From contig CAKSBH010000010.1 of assembly GCA_934438175.1 (NCBI GenBank), forward strand, positions 1 to 34,884: 34,884 nt of DNA, written 5' to 3'. Source of the DNA: an uncultured Eubacteriales bacterium. Its GTDB lineage: Bacteria > Bacillota > Clostridia > Oscillospirales > UBA644. The notes beneath the pieces were generated by a model, which saw only the letters and a program-made list of their open reading frames with translations, did not search any database and was not told the origin of the DNA. The translations under genes and the position numbers were made by a program. Shown here in pieces: positions 1-6,508 of the stretch (its first letter is position 1; each line of letters begins with the position of its first letter).

Positions 1-238
1 AAAGCGAATGACACTCCCCGTCCTGGATGAGGGTTCGGAGACCGGAGATCCGGAGAACGAACCGGCACACATCCGTCGGACGGGGTATTTCCTTTCCGGA
101 CGGTATCCGGGAGTTCAAAATGTCGCAAAAAAAGCTTTCCATTCTCGCGTTGTCAAAGCAATCTCCGGTACCGCCGAGACTTTGAACAAGTCCCGTCTCC
201 CGGAACGCGGTTCTGAACGCTTCGCTGTAAATCGACAT
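1..238 (-). pseudogene. IS3-family transposase (OrfB) C-terminal fragment, runs off the left edge
   Basis: Read on the minus strand from an ATG at 238, the frame is open to the window edge and begins with a block ending GDCFDNARMESFF. This matches the conserved end of the IS3/IS150 integrase core, where the final catalytic Glu of the DDE triad lies in the N-A-x-x-E-S-F-F motif. The earlier two catalytic Asp residues and the helix-turn-helix OrfA are absent, so only the tail of the gene is present on this side. An AGGAGAG sequence sits just before the ATG, so a short peptide might be translated, but a transposase cannot be made from this. Downstream residues diverge from the family, which suggests decay. 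Alternative: an internal-deletion derivative whose rest lies left of the window. Confidence 0.6.
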
Positions 239-266
239 TCTTCTCTCTCCTTTTTTCTATTCTACC

Positions 267-280
267 ACACCTTAGGGTGT
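267..280. repeat. short perfect inverted repeat beside the transposase fragment
   Basis: ACACC-TTAG-GGTGT is a perfect five-base-pair palindrome. The ten bases CTTAGGGTGT recur at about 2151-2160, beside the recombinase stub. It may be part of an element end or chance; there is no flanking target duplication that I can see. Confidence 0.25.
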
Positions 281-370
281 TTCTCGACTCTACCTACTTA
301 TTATAACAGCCCAAAATAAGTCAGCCCTTATTCGTTGCTTTATTTCGCACATTGATTTCCGTCAACCAAT

Positions 371-763
371 TTACAAATTCCGTCCGCTTTCATTTTTGCG
401 CCTGCGAGGAATCGTTTTTGTCTCCTCATAACTGACATTCGCAAGGAATTCAACCGTACTGTCTGCCGTATCGGATAGCAAAACCGAAACCCAATGCAGC
501 TTATTCATATGATAGGCAGGGTAAACTCCCTGCTCCTTGCCGAAAAACCCGAACATTTCAAGCGGTATCTTCAGGTTCACAATATCAACCGCCTCATCAC
601 TGTCAATACCGAATTTGCGCCGCGAAACCTTCATCACAACGGCAAACCATTTGCGGCTTCCCTTGTGGCGCAATACCGCTGTTTCGAAATCCTCATCAAA
701 CGGATAGTCCGGCTCTGTGCCGAGCTCGGCTCCGCAAAACGCCAAAAACGCTTCTTTTGTCAT
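371..763 (-). CDS. MmcQ/YjbR family protein
   Basis: A 130-residue protein of the MmcQ/YjbR (DUF419) family, small cytoplasmic proteins with a double-wing fold that are often called DNA-binding although the biological role is not firmly known. Family features seen are the N-terminal helix (MTKEAFLAFCGAELGTEPDYP), the strand pair around RHKGSRKWFAVVMKV, and the NLKIPLEMFG and YPAYHMNKLHWVSVLL segments, the last being the family hallmark ending in HW-S/V. I chose ATG 763 because GGGAGG lies seven bases before it; a longer frame reaching 847 would run through the promoter. It is monocistronic, transcribed away from the transglutaminase gene. The C-terminal tail (PRRRKNESGR) is basic and less conserved. 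Confidence 0.85.
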   Translation of the reverse strand: MTKEAFLAFCGAELGTEPDYPFDEDFETAVLRHKGSRKWFAVVMKVSRRKFGIDSDEAVDIVNLKIPLEMFGFFGKEQGVYPAYHMNKLHWVSVLLSDTADSTVEFLANVSYEETKTIPRRRKNESGRNL

Positions 764-818
764 ACCTGCCTCCCGATTTACACCCGCCGTAACGGGTCGT
801 TGCGTATGTTTCACTACG

Positions 819-847
819 ATTATACCATTATAGCCCAACTTTTTCAA
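819..847 (-). promoter_or_regulatory. sigma-A promoter for the MmcQ/YjbR gene
   Basis: On the minus strand TTGAAA (842-847), a 17-base spacer and TATAAT (819-824). The leader of about 50 bases before the start at 763 contains a GC-rich repeat (CCCGTTACGGCGGG) that may fold into a small hairpin. Confidence 0.75.
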
Positions 848-884
848 CAGCGGACACGCGCGATTTTATCCTTTCGCGCACTTG

Positions 885-913
885 TTGCCTTTTGCCCCGC
901 CGTGTGATATAAT
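885..913 (+). promoter_or_regulatory. sigma-A promoter for the transglutaminase-like lipoprotein gene
   Basis: TTGCCT (885-890), 17 bases, TATAAT (908-913). It lies back to back with the promoter at 819-847 and about 33 bases upstream of the start codon at 953. Confidence 0.7.
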
Positions 914-952
914 ACAGGTACAACGATAATACGAGAGGAACTTTACCGACAG

Positions 953-1972
953 ATGAAACTTAAAAACACAGCAAAAGCCATCGGCGCAATCACCATATCA
1001 ATACTCCTTTTAACCTCATGTGTCGCCTTACCACCCGAATCTGTTTCCGATGTGACAGACAGCGTCGCAACTGAGCAAAGCGACTCCTTTTCTGCGGTTC
1101 TTCCGCCCGCGGATAACGGAAAATACGGTCAGCGTGCCTCAGAAATTGCCGACAGCGCGATACGGAACGCAATCGTCCTGTTGGCGGCGCACCCCGCCGC
1201 CGAAATATCCTCCGGCGCACCGGTACCCACGCTCCGCCGTGACCGGCTCTCTGCCCCCGTACGCGATATTTACGATATGCTGCTTGCCGCAGTTGATTCC
1301 GTCGGAGCGTATGAATGGGATTCCGTCAGCTACGGAAAAACGGCGTTTTCTGACTTTATGGAGGCGGACGAAGCGCTGAGAGCCGACAACCCGCGCTGTC
1401 GAGCTTACTACTACCCCGATGTCAGCGGAAACACCTATCGCCCCATATACTTCCTGCCCGGCACCTCCAACGACCAACCGACAGATGACACGCAAGAAAT
1501 AACAGCCCGTATGGAGCTTTTCGACGCCGTATGCAAGCGTATCGTCGAATGTATGCCGGACGGTCTCTCCGATCTCGGAAAATACCGCTATTTTGCCGCC
1601 GTGATAACCGGACGGTGCGAATATGACAGCTCTCTTTCTACAATGAGCCTTCCCTACCCCGCCTATAACGCACTGGTAAACGGCAGTGCTGTGTGTAGCG
1701 GCTACGCCTCCGCCATGGAGCATCTTTGCGGCGAGGCAGGTCTTTTCTGCGTGCGCACAGACGGCACAAAAGACGGCGGAAACCATGCGTGGAACCGGAT
1801 CTGCCTTTCCGGCAGCTATTATTACTGTGATCTGACCGCCGCCGATGCCTCAGTGCCCGGCTCCGATGCGTGGCTTGAATGTATCGCAATAACCGCCAAG
1901 CGCGCAAAGAGCGGAAACTACGTCCCATTCAGGAAGGATATGACGGCTGACGGCACGGACGATATCCGATAA
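953..1972 (+). CDS. exported lipoprotein with a transglutaminase-like domain
   Basis: 339 residues. The N-terminus has two lysines, a hydrophobic run (AIGAITISILLLTS) and a lipobox ending LLTSC with Cys23, so it is predicted to be a membrane-attached lipoprotein outside the cell. After a low-complexity Ser/Asp linker, the C-terminal half carries the transglutaminase-like (papain-fold) triad: Cys248 in the VCSGYA motif, His278 in GGNHAWN and Asp293 in YYYCDLTAAD. Spacing and context match the Transglut_core family, which includes peptidases and amidases as well as cross-linking enzymes; the substrate cannot be told from sequence. The start is supported by GAGAGGAA upstream. Transcribed alone from the promoter at 885-913. 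The family assignment is sure; the exact reaction is not. Confidence 0.85.
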   Translation: MKLKNTAKAIGAITISILLLTSCVALPPESVSDVTDSVATEQSDSFSAVLPPADNGKYGQRASEIADSAIRNAIVLLAAHPAAEISSGAPVPTLRRDRLSAPVRDIYDMLLAAVDSVGAYEWDSVSYGKTAFSDFMEADEALRADNPRCRAYYYPDVSGNTYRPIYFLPGTSNDQPTDDTQEITARMELFDAVCKRIVECMPDGLSDLGKYRYFAAVITGRCEYDSSLSTMSLPYPAYNALVNGSAVCSGYASAMEHLCGEAGLFCVRTDGTKDGGNHAWNRICLSGSYYYCDLTAADASVPGSDAWLECIAITAKRAKSGNYVPFRKDMTADGTDDIR

Positions 1973-2161
1973 ACCGCCGCGGTTTTGTCATCGGAAGCAG
2001 TCAAAAGCCCTTTTCATTTGAAATAGAGAGTGTTTTTTCTCTTCCTCAAAGTGTTGTTTTTATCAGAACAGGCAGTTTGCAGTATTATTCATCTTCATTT
2101 CTTTCTAAGCGGAAATGCGATAATAACCGTTCCCAAAATTCGAGAAGACTTAGGGTGTATG

Positions 2162-2209
2162 AAAAAAGCAACCTGCATCGGACGCTAATGTCGGTACAGG
2201 TTGCTTTTT
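2162..2209. terminator. bidirectional intrinsic terminator
   Basis: AAAAAGCAACCTG and CAGGTTGCTTTTT form a long perfect stem with a run of A on one side and T on the other, so it can stop transcription from the lipoprotein gene (plus) and across the recombinase stub (minus). The 1973-2161 stretch before it holds no gene that I can support. Confidence 0.75.
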
Positions 2210-2215
2210 AGAGAT

Positions 2216-2390
2216 TCAAGCTATTATTATCCGTGATATAGCGCTTAGTCGCTCCACCGTTTCTTCCACCGCATACCCGCCGCCGAAGATGACCTCGATG
2301 TGCTTATCGGCGTACACCTTGATGCATCCCACCATCTGACGGACGATGCTGTCATCGTAGCGGCAGTTGCAATCTTCTCTTTTATAAATG
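2216..2390 (-). pseudogene. C-terminal stub of a serine recombinase
   Basis: The minus strand encodes about 55 residues including CRYDDSIVRQMVGCIKVYAD and then EVIFGGGYAVEET. This is the conserved last segment of large serine (resolvase/invertase-type) recombinases of Clostridia, where an R-Y-D-D-x-x-V-R-Q block is followed by a strand ending I-F-x-G-G. The catalytic resolvase domain, the recombinase domain and the zinc ribbon are all missing; the frame upstream turns into AT-rich noncoding sequence. It is a scar left by a mobile element rather than a working gene. The coding frame stays open further upstream, but I see no family similarity beyond this segment. Confidence 0.6.
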
Positions 2391-2610
2391 TAACCGATGA
2401 CGAGCCTCCTTTCAGGCAGACACAAATATTTAACAAATAAAAATACGAAAAAAAGGCAGAAGGTGCGCGAAATCATCGCACTTTCTGTCCTTAAAAACAT
2501 GTACTACAGGGTTCAAATCCTGTCCGAAGCCGTTTTTTTGAAATGATATCTTTTTCTGCACTCTGTATCCGCAAACCTCATGGTTGCGAAAAAGCGAGGA
2601 AACGCAAGAA
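2391..2610. other. noncoding stretch with a tRNA-like 3' scrap
   Basis: No gene is supported here. At 2510-2536 the plus strand reads ACAGG-GTTCAAAT-CCTGT followed by CCGAAGCCG, which resembles a T-arm plus the 3' acceptor strand of a tRNA, but the T-stem lacks the usual G53-C61 closing pair and no 5' half is present. The words CGAAGCC and ATGATATCTTTTT from 2525-2555 recur at 2641-2660 on the other side of the tRNA-Gln terminator. Confidence 0.4.
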
Positions 2611-2640
2611 AACCCCCGAAATCTCACGATTTCGGGGGTT
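2611..2640 (-). terminator. intrinsic terminator after tRNA-Gln
   Basis: On the minus strand AACCCCCGAAATC pairs perfectly with GATTTCGGGGGTT around a four-base loop, followed by TTTTCTTGCGTTT. It lies about 34 bases after the tRNA 3' end. Confidence 0.75.
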
Positions 2641-2673
2641 CGAAGCCATGATATCTTTTTTGGCTTCACGATA

Positions 2674-2747
2674 TGGCAGCGGAATAGGGATTCGAACCCC
2701 AACAAACAGAGTCAGAGTCTGTCGTGCTACCGTTACACAATTCCGCT
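2674..2747 (-). tRNA. tRNA-Gln (CTG anticodon)
   Basis: The minus strand folds as a full cloverleaf: acceptor AGCGGAA/TTCCGCT, anticodon stem ACAGA/TCTGT with loop CTCTGAC giving anticodon CTG, T-arm TGGGG-TTCGAAT-CCCTA, discriminator G and an encoded CCA at 2674-2676. The length is 74 bases including CCA. Confidence 0.93.
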
Positions 2748-2750
2748 ATT

Positions 2751-2774
2751 GACGGCTGTGTTTCTACAGCCGCC
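2751..2774 (-). other. hairpin in the tRNA-Gln precursor leader
   Basis: GGCGGCTGT-AGAAAC-ACAGCCGTC lies between the tRNA-Gln promoter and the mature 5' end. It has no T-run, so it is more likely a processing structure than a terminator. Confidence 0.4.
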
Positions 2775-2779
2775 TTATT

Positions 2780-2807
2780 ATTATACACGATTTTTCCGGT
2801 TTGTCAA
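2780..2807 (-). promoter_or_regulatory. sigma-A promoter for tRNA-Gln
   Basis: On the minus strand TTGACA (2802-2807), a 16-base spacer and TATAAT (2780-2785). The -35 element overlaps the stop codon (2804-2806) of the upstream membrane protein gene. Confidence 0.8.
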
Positions 2808-3484
2808 GCCCTTTTGCCCTTTTTACGCAGAAAATTTATCAAAAACAAAACAAGAAACACCGCCAGAGCCCAAACGAGAACCGATGCCAACATTCCGAAA
2901 ATCTGCAAACGCGTGGCATAAGCCGTATAATTCGGGGCGATATAACTCTGCGCCAGGTAAGATTCCAAATCCTCGTCCGTCAGCAGGGATCCAATGTTCG
3001 GCGTTTGTTCCACAAAGCGGAAAGGAAAGCCGAAACGCATAGGGTTCAGATCTTCCGCCGTGCGGAATGTTCCCGGGGCAACGGGAAGAAACATGGAAAG
3101 AACCGTCAGCCCCGTACCGATCAGAAGAGCAGGAACCGCCTGTTTGCGAAAACGGCGGACACACAGAAAAATGCCATACAGAATCAGAAAAAGTGCCGCA
3201 TTCGCCAAAGCCGAAAGAACGGCCTGCGAAGCGTCGAACGTTGCCGGATACTGATCATACCGGGGAAGAATAAACGATGTGTTGAACGCACCGAGCGCTT
3301 TGATCTGCTCGGACGTCAGTTGCAACTGCACAAACGGAAACGGAAATCCCACATGCATGGGCAAAAAATCCGTCGCCTCCGTATAAGTGAACGGAAGGGT
3401 CGGCAGCACCGCGGTCAACGCCGTAAAAAGAAGAGAACTTGCAAGCAAAACCGCAAGAATGACAATCGGATTCTTTTTTTTCAT
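2804..3484 (-). CDS. membrane protein of unknown function, co-transcribed with prfA
   Basis: 226 residues with no family I recognise. Hydrophobic segments suggest four membrane helices: about 7-27, 88-109, 119-137 and 197-218. The two extracellular-size loops that follow helices 1 and 3 carry the same motif, MHVGFPFPFV and MRFGFPFRFV, each about 30-45 residues after its helix and both preceded by a T/E-rich turn, so the protein looks like an internal duplication of a helix-loop-helix unit. It begins four bases inside the end of prfA (ATGA overlap), so it is translationally coupled to release factor 1 and shares its promoter at 4595-4623. A role in translation is not implied by this alone. Confidence is high that it is a gene, low for function. 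Confidence 0.75.
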   Translation of the reverse strand: MKKKNPIVILAVLLASSLLFTALTAVLPTLPFTYTEATDFLPMHVGFPFPFVQLQLTSEQIKALGAFNTSFILPRYDQYPATFDASQAVLSALANAALFLILYGIFLCVRRFRKQAVPALLIGTGLTVLSMFLPVAPGTFRTAEDLNPMRFGFPFRFVEQTPNIGSLLTDEDLESYLAQSYIAPNYTAYATRLQIFGMLASVLVWALAVFLVLFLINFLRKKGKRA

Positions 3485-4560
3485 GCGTCCGTCCCGTCCT
3501 CTCCCGCCAAACGGCGTGCCTGATCTGCCGTTACCAGAGCATCAATCAGTTCATCCAGATCTCCGTCCAGAATCTGCAGCAGCTTATACAGCGTCAGACC
3601 GATGCGATGATCCGTCACCCGCCCCTGCGGAAAGTTGTAGGTACGGATGCGCTCACTCCGGTCTCCGGTTCCTACCTGACTGCGGCGGTCAGCGGCAATC
3701 TTCTCGGCCTGTTCCGTCTGTTTTTTCTCCAGAAGTTTAGCGCGCAGCAACTTCAGGGCACGGTCCTTGTTTTTGTATTGACTGCGCTCATCCTGACAGT
3801 CCACCACAATGCCCGTCGGCACATGAATGACACGGATGGCCGATTCCGTTTTGTTGACATGCTGCCCGCCTGCGCCGGCGGAACGGTGCGTCTCGATAAT
3901 CAGGTCGCCCGGTGCGATCTGCACATCCACATCCTCGGCTTCCGGCAAAACGGCAACGGTGACCGTCGATGTCTGAATGCGCCCCTGTGATTCCGTTTCC
4001 GGAACCCGTTGAACCCGATGAACACCGCTCTCAAATTTCAGACGACTGTATGCCCCCTGACCGTCCACGGAAAAAGTTACCTCACGAAATCCGCCGAGCT
4101 CCGTTTCGTTTTCCGACAGAATCTCCGTTTTGAAACCGTGCGCATCGGCAAACATGGTATACATCCGAAACAGCGAATGGGCAAACAGAGCTGCTTCTTC
4201 GCCACCGGCACCTGCCCGGATCTCCAGAATGACACTGCGGTCATCGTTGGGATCTTTGGGCAGCAGAAGAATCCGGAGTTCCTGTGCCAGACCGGCAACA
4301 AGGATCTTTCCGTCGGCAAGTTCCTGCGCCACCATGTCACGGAATTCTTCCTCCAGCGGGGTTGCCAGAAGAGACTCCGCCTCTTCCACCTGTGTTTTTG
4401 CACGGCAATAGGACTCATAGGTCTGAACCACCGGAGTCAGGGCCTTATATTCTTTCATCAAATCACGGTATGCCGCAAGATCCGACAGAACGTCCGGGTC
4501 GGTCAGTTTCTCACCGATTTCGCGATACCGGGCGGCAACACCCTGAAGTTTTTCAAACAT
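3481..4560 (-). CDS. prfA: peptide chain release factor 1
   Basis: 359 residues, the usual RF1 length. It recognises UAA and UAG stop codons on the ribosome and triggers peptide release. Seen in the sequence: the N-terminal helical domain, the stop-codon reading motif P-E-T (in RVQRVPETESQGR; RF1 has PxT where RF2 has SPF), the catalytic GGQ in SAGAGGQHVNKTES, and the C-terminal RIRTYNFPQGRVTDHRIGLT block. I chose ATG 4560 because the family starts MFEKL and GAGGTGC lies eight bases before it; the frame continues upstream but through a promoter. Transcribed from 4595-4623, followed without a gap by the membrane protein at 2804-3484. No methyltransferase prmC sits next to it, although this is a common neighbour. 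Confidence 0.97.
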   Translation of the reverse strand: MFEKLQGVAARYREIGEKLTDPDVLSDLAAYRDLMKEYKALTPVVQTYESYCRAKTQVEEAESLLATPLEEEFRDMVAQELADGKILVAGLAQELRILLLPKDPNDDRSVILEIRAGAGGEEAALFAHSLFRMYTMFADAHGFKTEILSENETELGGFREVTFSVDGQGAYSRLKFESGVHRVQRVPETESQGRIQTSTVTVAVLPEAEDVDVQIAPGDLIIETHRSAGAGGQHVNKTESAIRVIHVPTGIVVDCQDERSQYKNKDRALKLLRAKLLEKKQTEQAEKIAADRRSQVGTGDRSERIRTYNFPQGRVTDHRIGLTLYKLLQILDGDLDELIDALVTADQARRLAGEDGTDA

Positions 4561-4594
4561 CGTTTTCTGCACCTCATTGATTTTTCCGTATGTT

Positions 4595-4623
4595 ATTATA
4601 CCAAATTTTCGGCGTTGTGTAAA
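4595..4623 (-). promoter_or_regulatory. sigma-A promoter for prfA
   Basis: On the minus strand TTTACA (4618-4623), 17 bases, TATAAT (4595-4600), 35 bases before the prfA start codon. Confidence 0.82.
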
Positions 4624-4650
4624 GAGTTCCGCATTATTTTCACAAACGTC

Positions 4651-4679
4651 TTGACAATCCGGATATGTCGGCATATAAT
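4651..4679 (+). promoter_or_regulatory. consensus sigma-A promoter for the riboflavin operon
   Basis: TTGACA (4651-4656), 17 bases, TATAAT (4674-4679), a perfect consensus. Transcription should start about 4686, just before the riboswitch, divergent from prfA. Confidence 0.9.
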
Positions 4680-4688
4680 ATAAAAAAG

Positions 4689-4816
4689 TCTTCAGGGCGG
4701 GGTGCAATTCCCCACCGGTGGTTGGCAGTCCGGTTTCCGTCTGCCGAAAGTCCACGAGCCGCATGGCTGAACCGGCGAAATTCCGGTACCGACGGTCACA
4801 GTCCGGATGAAAGAAG
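4689..4816 (+). promoter_or_regulatory. FMN riboswitch (RFN element)
   Basis: The conserved core reads in order: TCTTCAGGGCGGGGTG, AATTCCCCACCGGTGGT, AGTCCACGAGCC, a variable arm, ACCGGCGAAATTCCGGTACCGACGGT and AGTCCGGATGAAAGAAG. All are hallmarks of the RFN element, with the first and last strands closing the six-armed junction. On binding flavin mononucleotide it shuts off the genes downstream, here by favouring the terminator at 4834-4860. Its presence in front of ribU gives direct support for the riboflavin assignment. Confidence 0.97.
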
Positions 4817-4833
4817 CACATTCCGCAGTTCCG

Positions 4834-4861
4834 CCCGTGATGTCTTCACGGGTATTTTTTT
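4834..4861 (+). terminator. riboswitch-controlled intrinsic terminator
   Basis: CCCGTGA-TGTCT-TCACGGG followed by TATTTTTTT, lying between the FMN aptamer and the ribU ribosome binding site (GGAGG at 4864-4868). It is placed as the expression platform of a transcriptional riboswitch. Confidence 0.9.
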
Positions 4862-4875
4862 ATGGAGGACGTTCT

Positions 4876-5403
4876 ATGAACCGAAATTCCCTTCAACGGC
4901 TTGCGCTGATGTCTGTTCTGACGGCGCTCGGCGTTGTTCTCGCAGCTCTCATTCATTTTCCCCTGTTCCCTGCCGTGCCGTTTCTGGAATACGATCCCGC
5001 AGATGTTCCCGTTCTTCTTTGCACGTTTCTGTTCGGTCCGGGCTGGGGCATCGGAATCACTTTTGCCGTTTCACTGTTTCAGGGTCTGACCGTCAGCGCC
5101 TCCGGGGGCTGGTACGGCATTGTCATGCATATCCTCGCCACTTCGGCATATGCCGCGGTTGCCGGGATTTTCTATCACCGTCACCGCACCCTGAAAGGTG
5201 CCGTGGGGGCGCTTCTGCTCGGAATGCTTGCCATGGTTCTTGTGATGATTCCCGCCAACCTTCTTATCACACCGCTGTTTACAGGGCAAAGCGTGGAATC
5301 TGTTCTGGGCTGGATTCTTCTGTTCAACGCCCTCAAGGCAGGACTGAACGGGCTGGTAACATTTTTTATTTACAAGCCGCTCAAACGCATTTTCAAACTT
5401 TGA
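4876..5403 (+). CDS. ribU: riboflavin ECF transporter S component
   Basis: 175 residues, nearly all in membrane helices (about six), the usual size for an ECF S component. It binds riboflavin in the membrane and passes it inward with the shared EcfA-A'-T module, which is not in this window. Family features seen: N-terminal LALMSVLTALGVVLAAL, the FLEYDPADVPVL motif of RibU in the substrate pocket, the FGPGWGIG turn and the G-x-x-M-H segment (YGIVMHILATSAYA). The FMN riboswitch directly upstream confirms the substrate. ATG 4876 is chosen because it has GGAGG eight bases before it. Followed 16 bases later by a phosphoesterase gene in the same transcript. Confidence 0.94.
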   Translation: MNRNSLQRLALMSVLTALGVVLAALIHFPLFPAVPFLEYDPADVPVLLCTFLFGPGWGIGITFAVSLFQGLTVSASGGWYGIVMHILATSAYAAVAGIFYHRHRTLKGAVGALLLGMLAMVLVMIPANLLITPLFTGQSVESVLGWILLFNALKAGLNGLVTFFIYKPLKRIFKL

Positions 5404-5419
5404 TTTCCGGGAGGACTCC

Positions 5420-6472
5420 ATGCAAAAAACAACTCCGGCAGTTTTTGCCGTCGGCAATACCTATCAGATCCGTCAGCCCGCTCCGGTTCCTTCGTTGTTT
5501 TCGGTTCTGGTAGACGGTGTCTGGTATTCCGATGAAGTTGCCGGCGTGATGCGCACCGATGTGCCGTTTCATGCCGTCACCGTTCCGCAGGAAGCGCTGA
5601 ACCGTACCCGGACGTACCGGGTACGGGAAACGGAAATGCACAACCGCCTTCCCTACTTTCCCGTAACCGGAACGGTAACGGAAACGGACTATTCCTTCAC
5701 GCCTGTGCCCGAAACCGGAGCCGTCCGCACCTTCCATATCTCCGACACACACGGAAAAACAGAAGCCGCAATCCGTGCCGCGCAAAAATTCGGGAACGCC
5801 GATTTTTATCTTCTCAACGGCGACCTTGCCGACAGTGCCGCAGATGCGGACTGCGCGCTTGTGCCGTACCGGATTCTGGAGTCCCTGACGCACGGAACCA
5901 GACCTGCCGTTCTCACAAGAGGAAATCATGAATTGCGCGGTGCTTTTGCGGAGAAACTGCCCTCCGTTCTGCCGAACCGGAACGGACAGCCGTTTTATTC
6001 ATTCCGGCTCGGTTCGGTATGGGGCGCGGTTCTGGACTGTGCCGAAGACAAGGAAGACGGGCATCCCGAATACAACGGTACCGTATGCTGCCGTGAATTT
6101 CGCCGTCATCAGACGGAATTTCTGTATGACCTTGTACGGAGAGCCGAAGAGGAATACGCCGCGCCCGGCGTCCGTACCCGACTGATTGTTGCACACAAAC
6201 CGTTTTCCCTGGTACAACCCGCCCCTTTTGACATTGAACAGGATCTTTACCGGGAATGGGTGCGGATCCTGCGGCAGGACATCCGTCCGAACCGCATGGC
6301 GTGCGGACACCTGCACCGGGCGGAAATCATCCACCCCGGAAGCCCCCAAGACCGTTTCGGACAGCCCTGCGATGTCATCCTCGGCGGAATCCCCGGAGAG
6401 CCCTATACCGGCGCAGGACTCCTTCTGCGCGGCGGCGATGAGGTTGAAGTGACCTTTGTATCTTCTTGGTAA
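5420..6472 (+). CDS. metallophosphoesterase, downstream of ribU
   Basis: 350 residues. Calcineurin-like fold with the full metal-binding series: SDTHGK (about residue 109), NGDLAD, GNHELRG, an AHKP segment and GHLHRAE. An Ig-like N-terminal domain of about 100 residues comes first, as in purple acid phosphatase relatives. No signal peptide or membrane helix is seen, so it should be cytoplasmic. It lies 16 bases after ribU with GGGAGG before the ATG and no terminator between, so it is under the FMN riboswitch. That makes a flavin nucleotide a reasonable substrate guess, but the fold is broad (nucleotides, phosphodiesters, phosphoproteins) and the real substrate is not shown. The transcript ends at the hairpin at 6476-6506. 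Confidence 0.85.
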   Translation: MQKTTPAVFAVGNTYQIRQPAPVPSLFSVLVDGVWYSDEVAGVMRTDVPFHAVTVPQEALNRTRTYRVRETEMHNRLPYFPVTGTVTETDYSFTPVPETGAVRTFHISDTHGKTEAAIRAAQKFGNADFYLLNGDLADSAADADCALVPYRILESLTHGTRPAVLTRGNHELRGAFAEKLPSVLPNRNGQPFYSFRLGSVWGAVLDCAEDKEDGHPEYNGTVCCREFRRHQTEFLYDLVRRAEEEYAAPGVRTRLIVAHKPFSLVQPAPFDIEQDLYREWVRILRQDIRPNRMACGHLHRAEIIHPGSPQDRFGQPCDVILGGIPGEPYTGAGLLLRGGDEVEVTFVSSW

Positions 6473-6473
6473 C

Positions 6474-6506
6474 AAAAAGGATCGGGTGTATCCCCGATCC
6501 TTTTTT
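6474..6506. terminator. bidirectional terminator between the phosphoesterase and aminopeptidase genes
   Basis: AAAAAGGATCGGG-TGTATC-CCCGATCCTTTTTT. The convergent genes end at 6472 and 6509, so this hairpin serves both. Confidence 0.88.
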
Positions 6507-6508
6507 CT

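Noticed and set aside
8..319. Plus-strand frame over the transposase fragment
   Set aside because: No family likeness; the opposite strand carries the clear IS3 C-terminal motif.
2510..2536. Possible second tRNA
   Set aside because: Only a T-arm-like hairpin and an acceptor-like strand are present; no D-arm, anticodon arm or 5' acceptor can be paired.
2801..3523. Plus-strand frame of 240 codons opposite the membrane protein
   Set aside because: Arg/Lys/Gln-rich and without known motifs, a shadow of the membrane-protein gene.
3481..4560. Reassigned stop codon (UAG) as an explanation for the TAG at codon 2 of the zinc-ribbon gene
   Set aside because: RF1, which reads UAG, is present and intact in this window, so general UAG reassignment is unlikely.
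4561..4821. Extended prfA reading frame upstream of 4560
   Set aside because: It would run through the divergent promoters and the FMN riboswitch; the family starts at MFEKL.
6474..6506. Possible inverted repeat of a mobile element
   Set aside because: Better explained as a convergent intrinsic terminator with T-runs on both sides, between two end-to-end genes.
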